64,000 bases of DNA, from the IMG/VR virus record IMGVR_UViG_3300042908_001304, positions 1-64,000 of that record. The stretch is one strand, 5' to 3'. How positions within the stretch are numbered: the first letter of the stretch is position 1; each line of letters starts with the position of its first letter. This DNA comes from a virus. The translations under genes and the position numbers were made by a program. Shown here one piece after another: positions 50,558 to 59,404 of the stretch. The notes beneath the pieces were generated by a model. The model saw only the letters and a program-made list of their open reading frames with translations, was not told the origin of the DNA and did not search any database.

Positions 50558-51628
50558 ATGCCCGCAGCGACCATCACCCCCTCCATCGACCTCGAAGCAC
50601 TCACCCTGGTCGGCATCAAGGCGGCCGCCAAGTCCACGGACGCCCAGGCGGTGACCAACGGCTGGAAGGCGCTCTGTGAGTCCGTGCACGGCAAGTCCCC
50701 GATGCAGTGGACCTTCGGCGAGCGCCGCACCACCGAGGTGCAGGTCATCGACCACACCGGCGTGACGAACTTCTCGTCCGGCTTCGAGTCCTACGAGGAG
50801 TCGGCGCTGACCACCGGTCGCCCCGCGGCCTACGGCTTCGCCATCTCCGGCCTCGCCGCGAAGATCGGCCAGCGCCAGATTCGCACCTACCAGAACGCGA
50901 AGGCCTTCGAAGAGTGGGTCAAGCGCACCATCGGCAACTGCAACGGCATCCTGAGCCGCGGCTACAACAAGCGCGTCGTCGCCGGCACCGGCGCGGGCTT
51001 CGCCGACTTCCAGACCCTCAACGGCTTCGACAGCTCCACCGGCTTCTTCGAGTCCGGCGCCAAGGGCACCCAGACCAACGTCGTCGGCGGGCTCTCCAAG
51101 GCCACCTACGCCTACACCCCGGGCTGGAACAACATGGTCGTGGACATGTCCAACGCCATGGGCAGCAACTTCTTCCAGTTCGACGCCGCGCTGAGCTCCA
51201 TCCGGATTCTCGGCGCCCCCATGGACAAGACCGCGGGCCTCGGCTCGCAGAACTTCATGGACAACGCCAAGCGCTACCTCCGCGCCTACGAGCGCTACAC
51301 CGGCGGCAAGTACGACGCTGGCGTGCCCTTCGAGGTCTTCGGCGGGGTGAAGTTCTTCCTCGACTTCTACATGCCGTCCACCGGCTCGATCACGATCAAC
51401 AACGCCATCTCGGCGTACATCATCGACGGCAGCCAGATTCCGGCCTTCTGGATGCCGGCCTGCAAGATCGGCGACACCGAGCTCCCCGACGGCCACTTCG
51501 GCGTCGGCTCCTGGCGCCCGGTCAGCGGCATGCAGGACGTGTTCGTGATGCCCATGGCCTGCGCCGGCCAGGTCTGCGCCGACCTCCTCGGCACCTCGGG
51601 CGTCATCCGCCGCGGCAACACCTACTGA
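50558..51628 (+). CDS. Major capsid protein
   Basis: 356 residues. Uniform, soluble, aromatic and Gly-rich sequence with no low complexity, typical of an HK97-fold capsid protein (FESYEESALTTGRPAAYGF; WNNMVVDMSNAMGSNFFQFD). It is right after the scaffold candidate and before a decoration candidate. Family identity is by context and composition, not by a motif. Confidence 0.75.
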   Translation: MPAATITPSIDLEALTLVGIKAAAKSTDAQAVTNGWKALCESVHGKSPMQWTFGERRTTEVQVIDHTGVTNFSSGFESYEESALTTGRPAAYGFAISGLAAKIGQRQIRTYQNAKAFEEWVKRTIGNCNGILSRGYNKRVVAGTGAGFADFQTLNGFDSSTGFFESGAKGTQTNVVGGLSKATYAYTPGWNNMVVDMSNAMGSNFFQFDAALSSIRILGAPMDKTAGLGSQNFMDNAKRYLRAYERYTGGKYDAGVPFEVFGGVKFFLDFYMPSTGSITINNAISAYIIDGSQIPAFWMPACKIGDTELPDGHFGVGSWRPVSGMQDVFVMPMACAGQVCADLLGTSGVIRRGNTY

Positions 51629-51679
51629 GCGTAGGCTCGGTCCCCATCAACCGCCCCCTCTGAACTTCCGGAGTCTTCC

Positions 51680-52177
51680 ATGTCCCTCATCAAGGCCGAC
51701 GGCTACATCGCCAACGGCGGCACCGGTCGCACCGGCCCCTCCAAGACGCAGGTCTGGATCACCGACCAGACGGTCACCGTTGGTCAGTGGGTCGCTTCCT
51801 ACGCGGGCGACACCACGAGCCCTTCGGGTCTCGCGAACGGTCCGCAGGGGTCGTTCCGCCTGGCCGACTCGAGCAACGCCGACGCGGTCTACAACACCGT
51901 GGGCGTCGTGATGGAGGCTGTGGACAACAGCCCTTCCAGCACCGCCGCCGGCTACGTCGAGATCGCCATCGCCGGCGCCGTCGACACCATGAACCTCGTG
52001 TCGGCCAGCGTGGCCGCGGGCGACAACCTGATCATCAGCACCACCGCCGGTGTCGCAACCGTCGTGGGCACCCCGACCGCCGACGTGCGGGTCATCGGCC
52101 AGTGCCTCACGGACGGCGGCTCCGACCAGGGCTCGGGCATCATCTTCCCGCACCCGATGTTCGCCGGCCTGGTGTAG
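51680..52177 (+). CDS. Probable capsid decoration protein
   Basis: 165 residues, beta-rich (AGYVEIAIAGAVDTMNLVSASVAAGDNLIISTTAGVATVVG in outline). The DxLI-type turn and repeating Val/Ala/Gly resemble small head-stabilising proteins often encoded after the capsid gene. Confidence 0.6.
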   Translation: MSLIKADGYIANGGTGRTGPSKTQVWITDQTVTVGQWVASYAGDTTSPSGLANGPQGSFRLADSSNADAVYNTVGVVMEAVDNSPSSTAAGYVEIAIAGAVDTMNLVSASVAAGDNLIISTTAGVATVVGTPTADVRVIGQCLTDGGSDQGSGIIFPHPMFAGLV

Positions 52178-52285
52178 TCCTCGCCCTCGGGCGCGTCAGT
52201 TGGCGTCGGTTGGCGCGCCCCGGGGAGCCCTTCCTTCCCCTGAGCGTGCTGGCCGACGCCTTCCTCGTTTTGGAGTACCTTCACC

Positions 52286-53632
52286 ATGTCCTACGGCAAC
52301 GTCCGCACCCTGCTCGACCGCGTCGGCGTGAAGGTCGAGCACAGTCCGCAGGACCGTGACTCTCGAGCGGCGCGGCTCGACATCTTCAACCGGCACCTGT
52401 CGGACGTGTCCTCGGCCCAGCCGTGGCGCTTCCTGCAGACCGAGGCCGACTTCAAGGTCTGGTACAAGCGGGACAACTCCACCACCGCCTTCACGGTGGC
52501 GGTCACCAACGGCTCCACCGCGGTCACCGTGAGTGGGGACTTGGGCACGGACTTCGCCCTCAGCAACGCGGGCATGGAGTTCAACGACGGGCTGGATGCT
52601 GTGGGAGGGGCATCGGTCTACACCATCGCGCGCTTCACGAGCGCCACCGGCGCCGCATTCGTTCTGGACCGCCCCTACGAGGGGGCCACGAACGCGGCCT
52701 TGACGACCTGGTACATCGGCAACGACAAGGTTCTGCTCCCCTTCGACTGCGGCCAGCCCATGGGCTTCATCGACCGGGTGAACGGCCGTGGCCGGCTCAT
52801 CTCGTGGGACCGCCGGCGGGAGGAACTCTACCTGTCGACGATGACGGGGACGGGGGACGTGTGGTGGATCGTAGACGGGGACACCCCCTACGACCGGCCG
52901 CCGGACTCCACCTTCGCAGGGGTCCTCAGCACCGCAGCAGGCACGCTCTTGGCGAGCTCCATCTTTCAGTACGCCTACACCTTCGAGCAGTTCGGGCGGG
53001 AGTCCCCCCCGGCCATCATCGTCGAGGTCACAACGGGGGCCGGGGCCAACAACCAGGTGGTGCTGTCGGGCATCGAGAACACCGAGTACTCCGCCGGCGT
53101 CAGCGTCGGGAAGCGGAAGTACCTCTACCGCCGGCAGGTGTCGCGGTCGTCCACGACGCTGGGCAACGTCAACGGGCCGTGGCTGCGCCTCGCCACCATC
53201 TCCGAGAGCGCCACCACCTACACCGACGACGGCTCCATCACCCCGACGCGCGCCGACAACAGCGCCATGTACTTCGAGGGGCCGTCCCAGTACATGCGGC
53301 CGAAGGCCGACCCTCAGGAGGACGAGGTGCTCCGGGTCCGCTACCTCCAGCGCGTCCGGAAGCTGGTGAGCGACTCCGACGTGCCGTCGAAGTGGCCGTC
53401 GGAGTACTACGACATGTTCGTGCTGCTCACCGCCATGGACATCGTCGGGAGCAACTCCGAGCTCGCCAAGTCCCGGAACTGGGAGGTCGCCGCGATGAAC
53501 ATGCAGAAGCGGGCGATGGCCGGCTGGGTGCAGGTGCCGGACCTCCCCACCCAGAAGCAGGGGTGGGGCGTGGGCGGCTTCGGGTCCTACGTGGTCCGCG
53601 CGGGCACGGTCACCTCCGACTTCGGGTCCTGA
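52286..53632 (+). CDS. Tail or head-tail connector protein
   Basis: 448 residues. The N-terminal 40 residues (RLDIFNRHLSDVSSAQPWRFLQTEADFKV) resemble connector proteins of podoviruses, and the middle (TPYDRPPDSTFAGVLSTAAGTLL; FEQFGRESPPAII) is beta-structured. Position between decoration and hub genes suggests an adaptor joining portal to tail. Confidence 0.6.
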   Translation: MSYGNVRTLLDRVGVKVEHSPQDRDSRAARLDIFNRHLSDVSSAQPWRFLQTEADFKVWYKRDNSTTAFTVAVTNGSTAVTVSGDLGTDFALSNAGMEFNDGLDAVGGASVYTIARFTSATGAAFVLDRPYEGATNAALTTWYIGNDKVLLPFDCGQPMGFIDRVNGRGRLISWDRRREELYLSTMTGTGDVWWIVDGDTPYDRPPDSTFAGVLSTAAGTLLASSIFQYAYTFEQFGRESPPAIIVEVTTGAGANNQVVLSGIENTEYSAGVSVGKRKYLYRRQVSRSSTTLGNVNGPWLRLATISESATTYTDDGSITPTRADNSAMYFEGPSQYMRPKADPQEDEVLRVRYLQRVRKLVSDSDVPSKWPSEYYDMFVLLTAMDIVGSNSELAKSRNWEVAAMNMQKRAMAGWVQVPDLPTQKQGWGVGGFGSYVVRAGTVTSDFGS

Positions 53633-53635
53633 GCC

Positions 53636-55711
53636 ATGCAGAGCAAGGCCCTCGTCATCCCCGGCATCAAGGGCATCGACCAGCGGTGGTCGGCGGGCGC
53701 GTCCAGCGCGACTCGCGCCCGAGACCTGCGCTGGGACGGCCGCGGCTTCTGGACCTCCTCCGGGGGCTACGGCCTCTACATGGAGAGCAACGAGAACGCG
53801 AACCCCTTCGCCGGCGTCGGGCGCATCAACTCGGCGCACTACTTCAGCCAGCACAACGGAGCGCGCAGCTGGCTCATCTACGAGGCGGCCAACGGCAACC
53901 TCTACACGTTCAACCCCTCCACTGCGGCGCGGAGCGGCTCCCCTGGCGACATCGCCGAGGACCGCGCGGCCCAGCAGCAGACCGACCGCGCGAGCCCCAC
54001 GACCCCGTGGCAGCACAGCCAGTCGGCGACCTGGGGCGACAACTTCTACATCGTCAACGGCATCAACCGGCCCCTCGTGTTCGACGGGTACTGCTGGGAC
54101 TACGCGGGGTTCAGTGGACCCGCCGGGTCGCCGTCGGCAGTGGTAATGGCCCGGCCGTTCGCGACCACAGGGAGCGGAATCAAGCTGACCTCCGTCGGCC
54201 TGGGTCCGACGAGCAGCGACGCCGATGTTGATTACAAGGTGGCCTACCGCTGGCGTGTGGCGTTCCGGAATGTCCGAAAGCAGTTGTCGCCGCTGTCGTC
54301 GCCCTCGGAAATCGTGAGCTTCACCAACTCTGGAGGGTCTGAGGAGTCTGACGGGGGGCACCTGGCGGCCCTCAACCTGCCGATTGGCGGGCCGGAGGTG
54401 ACTACCCGGGTGCTGTTCCGCACCCAGAACATATACGACTCCACAGGGAACCCCATCCAGGGGTACGCCGATCAGTTCTTCTTCCACTCGGAGATTCCGG
54501 ACAACGTCACCGCAGTGGTTCTCGACGGGTTGCTCGACAGCAATCTCGGCACCCCGGTGGACGACCTGGACTACGGGCCGTGGCCGACGGGGGCGAAGTT
54601 CATCGCGCCGTTCAAGGGGTGCATGTTCGCCACGGGCAGCACCCAGACGGACGTGTTCTACTCGGCCCCCGGCTCCCCGGAGAACTTCCCCATCGACAAC
54701 GTGTTGCCGGTGGGCGACGCCTACCTCGGGCCCATCACGGGCCTGTACGGCACCCGAAACGCGCTGGTGGTGTTCAAGGAGCACGGCATCTACTTCATCA
54801 AGGGCGACCCGGTGAACGGCTTCACCGCCTCGCTCTTCACGAAGACCACGGGCTGTGTGGCGGGCAACACCGTGCGCGAGGTGCCCGGGCTCGGCCTGGT
54901 GTTCCTCGGCAGCAGCGGGGTGTTCCTGCTCCGCGGCACCCTTGAGAACGAGGGGGTGCAGACCGAGGTGGTGCCCCTGCACGTTCCCATCACGGAGTGG
55001 ATGAAGAAGCTGAACCGCTCCGCGCTCATCGGGGCGGTGGCCGCGGTCTACCACCGGGACAAGGAGTATTGGCTGGCGGTGCCATCGGTCGGGTCGGCGG
55101 AGAACGACCTGGTCCTCGTCTTCCACTACGAGGTGGGGGAGTGGACGACCCGCGAGGACTTCCCCATCTCGTGCATGCTCGAGACCCCCGACCACCGGGG
55201 GCACCTCGTCTTCGGCAGCTGGGACCCCAACAGCGAGGGCATCCACCTGTACTCCCCCGCCTTCGCCGACAAGAACGGCACCGCCATCGCGCCGCTGTAC
55301 CAGACCGGCTGGTTCAACGTGGGGGCCATCTGGCGCTCGATGCGGCCGAAGTACGTGCAGGTCCAGTGCGGCCTCCACGGCGACAACGGGCTCAACCTCG
55401 AGGTCACCACCAACCGAAAGCTCGCTGCCTGGCCCGCCCAGCCCGCCGAGCCACAGCAGTACCCAGGCGACGCCCAGCCCGTGTACGGCACGGCCACCTT
55501 CGACTCCGACATCAACTGGACCGCGTTCCGCCCGGGGACGCTCCGGTTCGACATCGTGGACGCCAAGCAGGCTATGGTTCACGAGATGAGCGTGGCCTTC
55601 ACCCCGGACAGCGGCAAGCGGTGGATGTCGCTGGTCGTCATCGACCCCGAGATTTCCCCCGACGACCCCAACGAGGCGAAGCCCATCGGGCCCGGCCGAG
55701 GGGGGCGCTGA
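53636..55711 (+). CDS. Tail hub or nozzle protein (P22 gp10-like)
   Basis: 691 residues. GLYGTRNALVVFKEHGIYFIKGDP, followed by TVREVPGLGLVFLGSSGVFLLRG, is the pattern of beta-propeller-like podovirus nozzle or DNA-stabilisation proteins. It closes the tail after packaging. It follows the adaptor gene by three bases and precedes three smaller appendage genes. Confidence 0.65.
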   Translation: MQSKALVIPGIKGIDQRWSAGASSATRARDLRWDGRGFWTSSGGYGLYMESNENANPFAGVGRINSAHYFSQHNGARSWLIYEAANGNLYTFNPSTAARSGSPGDIAEDRAAQQQTDRASPTTPWQHSQSATWGDNFYIVNGINRPLVFDGYCWDYAGFSGPAGSPSAVVMARPFATTGSGIKLTSVGLGPTSSDADVDYKVAYRWRVAFRNVRKQLSPLSSPSEIVSFTNSGGSEESDGGHLAALNLPIGGPEVTTRVLFRTQNIYDSTGNPIQGYADQFFFHSEIPDNVTAVVLDGLLDSNLGTPVDDLDYGPWPTGAKFIAPFKGCMFATGSTQTDVFYSAPGSPENFPIDNVLPVGDAYLGPITGLYGTRNALVVFKEHGIYFIKGDPVNGFTASLFTKTTGCVAGNTVREVPGLGLVFLGSSGVFLLRGTLENEGVQTEVVPLHVPITEWMKKLNRSALIGAVAAVYHRDKEYWLAVPSVGSAENDLVLVFHYEVGEWTTREDFPISCMLETPDHRGHLVFGSWDPNSEGIHLYSPAFADKNGTAIAPLYQTGWFNVGAIWRSMRPKYVQVQCGLHGDNGLNLEVTTNRKLAAWPAQPAEPQQYPGDAQPVYGTATFDSDINWTAFRPGTLRFDIVDAKQAMVHEMSVAFTPDSGKRWMSLVVIDPEISPDDPNEAKPIGPGRGGR

Positions 55712-55712
55712 G

Positions 55713-56375
55713 ATGGGCCAGCGCTACCGGTTCACCTTCACCGAGACCGGCGACGTCCTCGACCCGGCTGCGTGGGTGGAGGACAACAACGAGCTCGCCT
55801 CGGAGCTCAACGGCTACCTCGACCGCGACAACTTCGCACGGAACGACATCCTTCAGGCAGAGATCACCGCGAACGCCTTCACCAAGGTAGAACCGTTCTA
55901 CTCCACGTCCATCTACACCCCAGACAACACCGTCATCTCCTGGCAGGGCGGCACGGGGAATGACGCGGACGGCATCTTTCAAGAAGCGGTGACCTGCGAG
56001 GTCGACTGCCTCTTGGTGTGCGAGTTGAGCTTGGGGTGGGTGTGGGACAAGGATGTCACGCGGTACTCCCTCGCGGGCCTCGGTCCCACGACGTCGGGGG
56101 ACATCTTCGTGAGCGACTCCACCGTGGATACCATCCAGTTCCGCATTGCGGTGGATGGGGTTGAGGTGGCGCGGAGCGGGCTTTTTGAGGACATGCACCA
56201 CCGCTACGGCACGTACATCCTCGGGGCCAAGGTGGTCACCTCCGGGGTCCACACGGTGTCCGCGGAGTGCGTCCTCATGCGTCGCCGGTGGGAGGGGCTT
56301 CGGCAAGACGGGGCCAACACCTACACGGTCGACATCTCCAATCGGGTACTGCTGGTGACCCAGGAGAAGAGGTAG
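55713..56375 (+). CDS. Tail appendage protein 1
   Basis: 220 residues. A short helical N-terminus (DPAAWVEDNNELASELNGYL) followed by a beta domain (FQEAVTCEVDCLLVCELSLGWVWD). It starts one base after the hub stop. Similar architecture to the next two genes suggests a related set of virion proteins. The role is inferred from position. Confidence 0.5.
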   Translation: MGQRYRFTFTETGDVLDPAAWVEDNNELASELNGYLDRDNFARNDILQAEITANAFTKVEPFYSTSIYTPDNTVISWQGGTGNDADGIFQEAVTCEVDCLLVCELSLGWVWDKDVTRYSLAGLGPTTSGDIFVSDSTVDTIQFRIAVDGVEVARSGLFEDMHHRYGTYILGAKVVTSGVHTVSAECVLMRRRWEGLRQDGANTYTVDISNRVLLVTQEKR

Positions 56376-56376
56376 C

Positions 56377-57009
56377 ATGTCCCGTGTAGTCGTCACCGAC
56401 CTTGTGCCGGGCACCGAGGCCACCAGCGCCGACGTCAACGCCACGATCACGTCGTGGAACGCTGCTGCTGGCGCAGGGGACATCGGCCCCAACAATGTGC
56501 GTCAGGAGGGCATTGACCGGCGCACCTTGGCTCTCGGGGGGCAGGCGATTCAAGCCCCTCCAGCGGACTTCGCCGCCTGCTTCGAGAGCGGGTCCACTGC
56601 CACGGTCAACGCAATCACAGCGACGTGGGGGATTGTCGACGTAGGGGCCACGCTCTACATCGGCCCGATGACCGACCTCTCGTCGTCGTCTTCCGAGACG
56701 GTGGTCGTTCGGGCGAGCGTGTGGTTCGCTGGACCAGCGCTGGATGGGGCCACCGACCCCGCGCTGTACGAGTTCATCATCCAGAGCAGCGTGGATGCCG
56801 CGACGTGGGTCGACTACGACGAGTCGTACCAGCCGTTCCAAGTTACGGCGTTCACCACTGACGTTCAGCCGAGGTGCGTCGGGGTGTACACGTCCCTTGT
56901 GGCCACCACCCCGGCCGGGAGTCGGGTGTATTGGCGGGTGGCGTACAAGGCGAGCGCGGCCGTGGAGTGCGACGGCGGCACCATCTACATCGAGGAGTAC
57001 GCGCGGTAA
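56377..57009 (+). CDS. Tail appendage protein 2
   Basis: 210 residues with the same helix-then-beta plan as its neighbours (SADVNATITSWNAAA, then ATLYIGPMTDLSSSSSETVVVRASVWF). It starts two bases after the previous gene and its TAA shares a base with the next ATG. Confidence 0.5.
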   Translation: MSRVVVTDLVPGTEATSADVNATITSWNAAAGAGDIGPNNVRQEGIDRRTLALGGQAIQAPPADFAACFESGSTATVNAITATWGIVDVGATLYIGPMTDLSSSSSETVVVRASVWFAGPALDGATDPALYEFIIQSSVDAATWVDYDESYQPFQVTAFTTDVQPRCVGVYTSLVATTPAGSRVYWRVAYKASAAVECDGGTIYIEEYAR

Positions 57010-57761
57010 TGCCGATCTCCATCAGCACGTTCTCCTCGGGGGCCGTCATCAGCGCCACGGAGCTTCGCTCCCGCGCAGCGGCCATTGAGGACTACGTCAA
57101 CAAGCAGATTGAAGCCGGGGATCGCACCACGAACTGGATGACATCCGGGCACGTCTACGGCCCCGATTTCCAGTACGGCAGCGGCTACGACGCGCACCTG
57201 CCCTTCACCGGCGGCCACGCCTACTGGTCCCAGCGCCCCAACGACGACGGCCGCCGCGCCATCTTCTCCTGGTTCGCTGGGGAAGGACCCGCGATGGTGC
57301 CGGGCCTCACGCGCACGATTCAGCTTCCGGAGGCTATGCCTTCTGGGAAGTACCGGGCGTTGGTCCTGGCCTCGTTCTGGGGCTACGAGTACGGCGGGCT
57401 GGGAGAGAACAACACGGCCACCGTGACGGTTACGCCCTTCCAAGACGAGGAGAGCGCCCCCGCGTGCTCCTTCCGACTCTACGAAGACGGGGCCGAGGTG
57501 CCCGCTACCTCGCGGAAGGTGTACCCCTCCAGCTGCGCGACAGACAACGGGTGGGTGGGGGGATCGAGCGGCACCTGGGGCGCCGCCTCGGGGCTCATCT
57601 ACTGCCGGAAGCAGATCAGCATGGTCCACGCGGTGCATTGGGGCACCGCCGGTGTCCACACGGTCGGGGTCGGGGTCACCTGTCCCGCCGCCGGGGCAGG
57701 GCAGTGGAAGCACATTTTCGTGCGCGAGGGGTCGTTCTACGTGCGGTATCGCATCCGGTGA
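57009..57761 (+). CDS. Tail appendage protein 3
   Basis: 250 residues from ATG 57009. N-terminal ISATELRSRAAAIEDYVNKQI helix, then a Gly/Trp-rich beta domain (YRALVLASFWGYEYGGLGENNTATVTV). Third of three tandem genes with the same plan; may form a collar or fibre. Confidence 0.5.
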   Translation: MPISISTFSSGAVISATELRSRAAAIEDYVNKQIEAGDRTTNWMTSGHVYGPDFQYGSGYDAHLPFTGGHAYWSQRPNDDGRRAIFSWFAGEGPAMVPGLTRTIQLPEAMPSGKYRALVLASFWGYEYGGLGENNTATVTVTPFQDEESAPACSFRLYEDGAEVPATSRKVYPSSCATDNGWVGGSSGTWGAASGLIYCRKQISMVHAVHWGTAGVHTVGVGVTCPAAGAGQWKHIFVREGSFYVRYRIR

Positions 57762-57788
57762 ATATTCTGAGAGCAGGAAGGTGACTCC

Positions 57789-58049
57789 ATGACTCTGCTT
57801 CTGCTCGTCTCCGGTTGCGCTGAGGTTTCCGAGAGCGTCGAAGTCGCCCCGCGGTGGTACGTCTACGAGGCCGAGTGTGCGGATGCCGCGGCGGTCTGGG
57901 AGGCACCCCCGGGGCTGGTCGCTCTCACGATTCGACGGCCGGACTCCGGCGGCGCCGACTTCTACATCGGCGGCAGCGTCTCGGCAGACGGGCTGCTCTC
58001 GGTGACCTGCACCGACGACGTGAGCATCCTGTACGCCGTCGTGGAGTAG
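57789..58049 (+). CDS. Small lipoprotein
   Basis: 86 residues. TLLLLVSGC is a short signal peptide with lipobox VSGC. The mature part is a small beta domain (YVYEAECADAAAVW, GADFYIGGSVSADGLLSV). Its place among virion genes is unusual; it could be a late superinfection-exclusion lipoprotein or an o-spanin-like factor. Confidence 0.5.
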   Translation: MTLLLLVSGCAEVSESVEVAPRWYVYEAECADAAAVWEAPPGLVALTIRRPDSGGADFYIGGSVSADGLLSVTCTDDVSILYAVVE

Positions 58050-58114
58050 GACATTGCGGAGTAGGCCCCCGCGCCGCCAGAAAACGGGGTAGAATCCCCC
58101 CGGGGAACTGCGCC

Positions 58115-58555
58115 ATGGCTGAAGCCCAGAAGTACGACAAGACCCGCAACGCCAACGCGGCCGGCACCGGGGCCTTGACGGGCGCCTCTGGTGGGGTGGC
58201 TACGGGGGCCACCATTGGCGGTGCGCTGGGAACGGCGCTGGCCCCAGGCGTCGGGACGCTGATCGGCGCGGGCATTGGCGCCGCCATCGGCGCGGGCACG
58301 GGTGCCGGGGCCAGCGCTTGGATGGATGACGCGGCCCAGAAGCAGGAGATCAAGACCTCCGAGGAGAACGTCGCCATGGCGCAGAAGGCCGAGAAGGAGG
58401 CCGCCATCGACTCCGCCGCCCTGGCGCGGTCGATGCAGAAGCCCGCCTCGGGGCGCGCCGGCGGCGCCGGTCTGCCCAGCGGCTCGGCGTACCTCCCCGC
58501 CTCGGGGGTCACCAGCTACGACTCCTGGAAGTCCCGCATCTCCGGCGGGTACTGA
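58115..58555 (+). CDS. Glycine-zipper internal virion protein candidate
   Basis: 146 residues. Residues 17-62 are a glycine-zipper membrane segment (ATIGGALGTALAPGVGTLIGAGIGAAIG in outline), the rest polar. Such zippers occur in ejection proteins that form a channel across the host envelope. It opens a run of four internal-protein candidates. Start ATG 58115 lies after TAGAAT and a GGGG/CCCC hairpin. Confidence 0.5.
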   Translation: MAEAQKYDKTRNANAAGTGALTGASGGVATGATIGGALGTALAPGVGTLIGAGIGAAIGAGTGAGASAWMDDAAQKQEIKTSEENVAMAQKAEKEAAIDSAALARSMQKPASGRAGGAGLPSGSAYLPASGVTSYDSWKSRISGGY

Positions 58556-58556
58556 G

Positions 58557-59402
58557 GTGGCCGCGTCGACTCGCCAGTTCATGTACACGGGGGCCGACGG
58601 CAAGCCCGTGTACGTGGACGCTGTGATGGCCCCCGACTACCACGACGAGTACACCACGCCCGGCGACATCAAGCGGGCGCAGGACGCGGCGTTCGCCGAG
58701 TACGGCATGAACGCGGCCGCCGGCGGGCTGGGGCTCCTTGGGCAGACGGCGCTCTCCTACGTGGATACCGCTCAGGACACCAAGAACAAGTCCGAGCTCA
58801 AGAAGCTCGAGGGCCTCGAGAAGCGCGGGAAGCTGGGCCTCACGGGCGAGGAGCGCACCACCTACGAACGGGGACTCCTGAACCCGGTCAAGGCCGCCGC
58901 GGCCGAGCAGGGGCGCCGGGACGAGGCGCGCCTGGCCTCCGGCAGCGCGGGCCGCAGCGCGGCTGACGTGGTCCGTGCTCAGCGCGAGACCGACCGACGT
59001 CTCGACGACGCGGGCCTCTCCGCGGCGCAGAAGATCGAACAGGCTCACCTCGGGCGCAAGGCCGAGCAGCGCACCGAGATGGAAGAGCGCCGCAGCTACG
59101 AGAGCGGCCGCGAGACCCAGCGCCTGAACCTCGTGGGGCAGACCATCCCCGGCGTGCTCGCCAACGTGGGGAAGGTCATGGCAGGGGTCGCCGCGCCGGC
59201 GGCCATGACCGACGCTCAGGTGCTCCGCATGCAGGCGGCGACCGACGCCAAGGGCCAGCCCCTCTGGCCGGGCCTGCAGGGCAAGACCCTCGACGAACTC
59301 CGGACGCTCCTCAAGGGCGCCGCGTGGCAGAAGAATGCCCTCGGCGCCGCGCAGGCCGCTGACGCAGGCGTCGCAGACACCTCCACCGGCCGGACGGACT
59401 GA
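58557..59402 (+). CDS. Probable internal virion protein
   Basis: 281 residues from GTG 58557. Almost wholly helical and charged (LKKLEGLEKRGKLG; AAEQGRRDEARLASG; RETDRRLDDAGLSAAQKIEQAHLGRKAEQR in outline). No enzymatic motif. Context suggests an ejection protein. Confidence 0.5.
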   Translation: MAASTRQFMYTGADGKPVYVDAVMAPDYHDEYTTPGDIKRAQDAAFAEYGMNAAAGGLGLLGQTALSYVDTAQDTKNKSELKKLEGLEKRGKLGLTGEERTTYERGLLNPVKAAAAEQGRRDEARLASGSAGRSAADVVRAQRETDRRLDDAGLSAAQKIEQAHLGRKAEQRTEMEERRSYESGRETQRLNLVGQTIPGVLANVGKVMAGVAAPAAMTDAQVLRMQAATDAKGQPLWPGLQGKTLDELRTLLKGAAWQKNALGAAQAADAGVADTSTGRTD

Positions 59403-59404
59403 CC

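Noticed and set aside
52196-55582. Minus-strand open frame of 1,128 codons
   Set aside because: It lies opposite two convincing tail genes; the long opposite frame is a product of high third-position GC. The protein is His/Arg/Val-rich with no domain.
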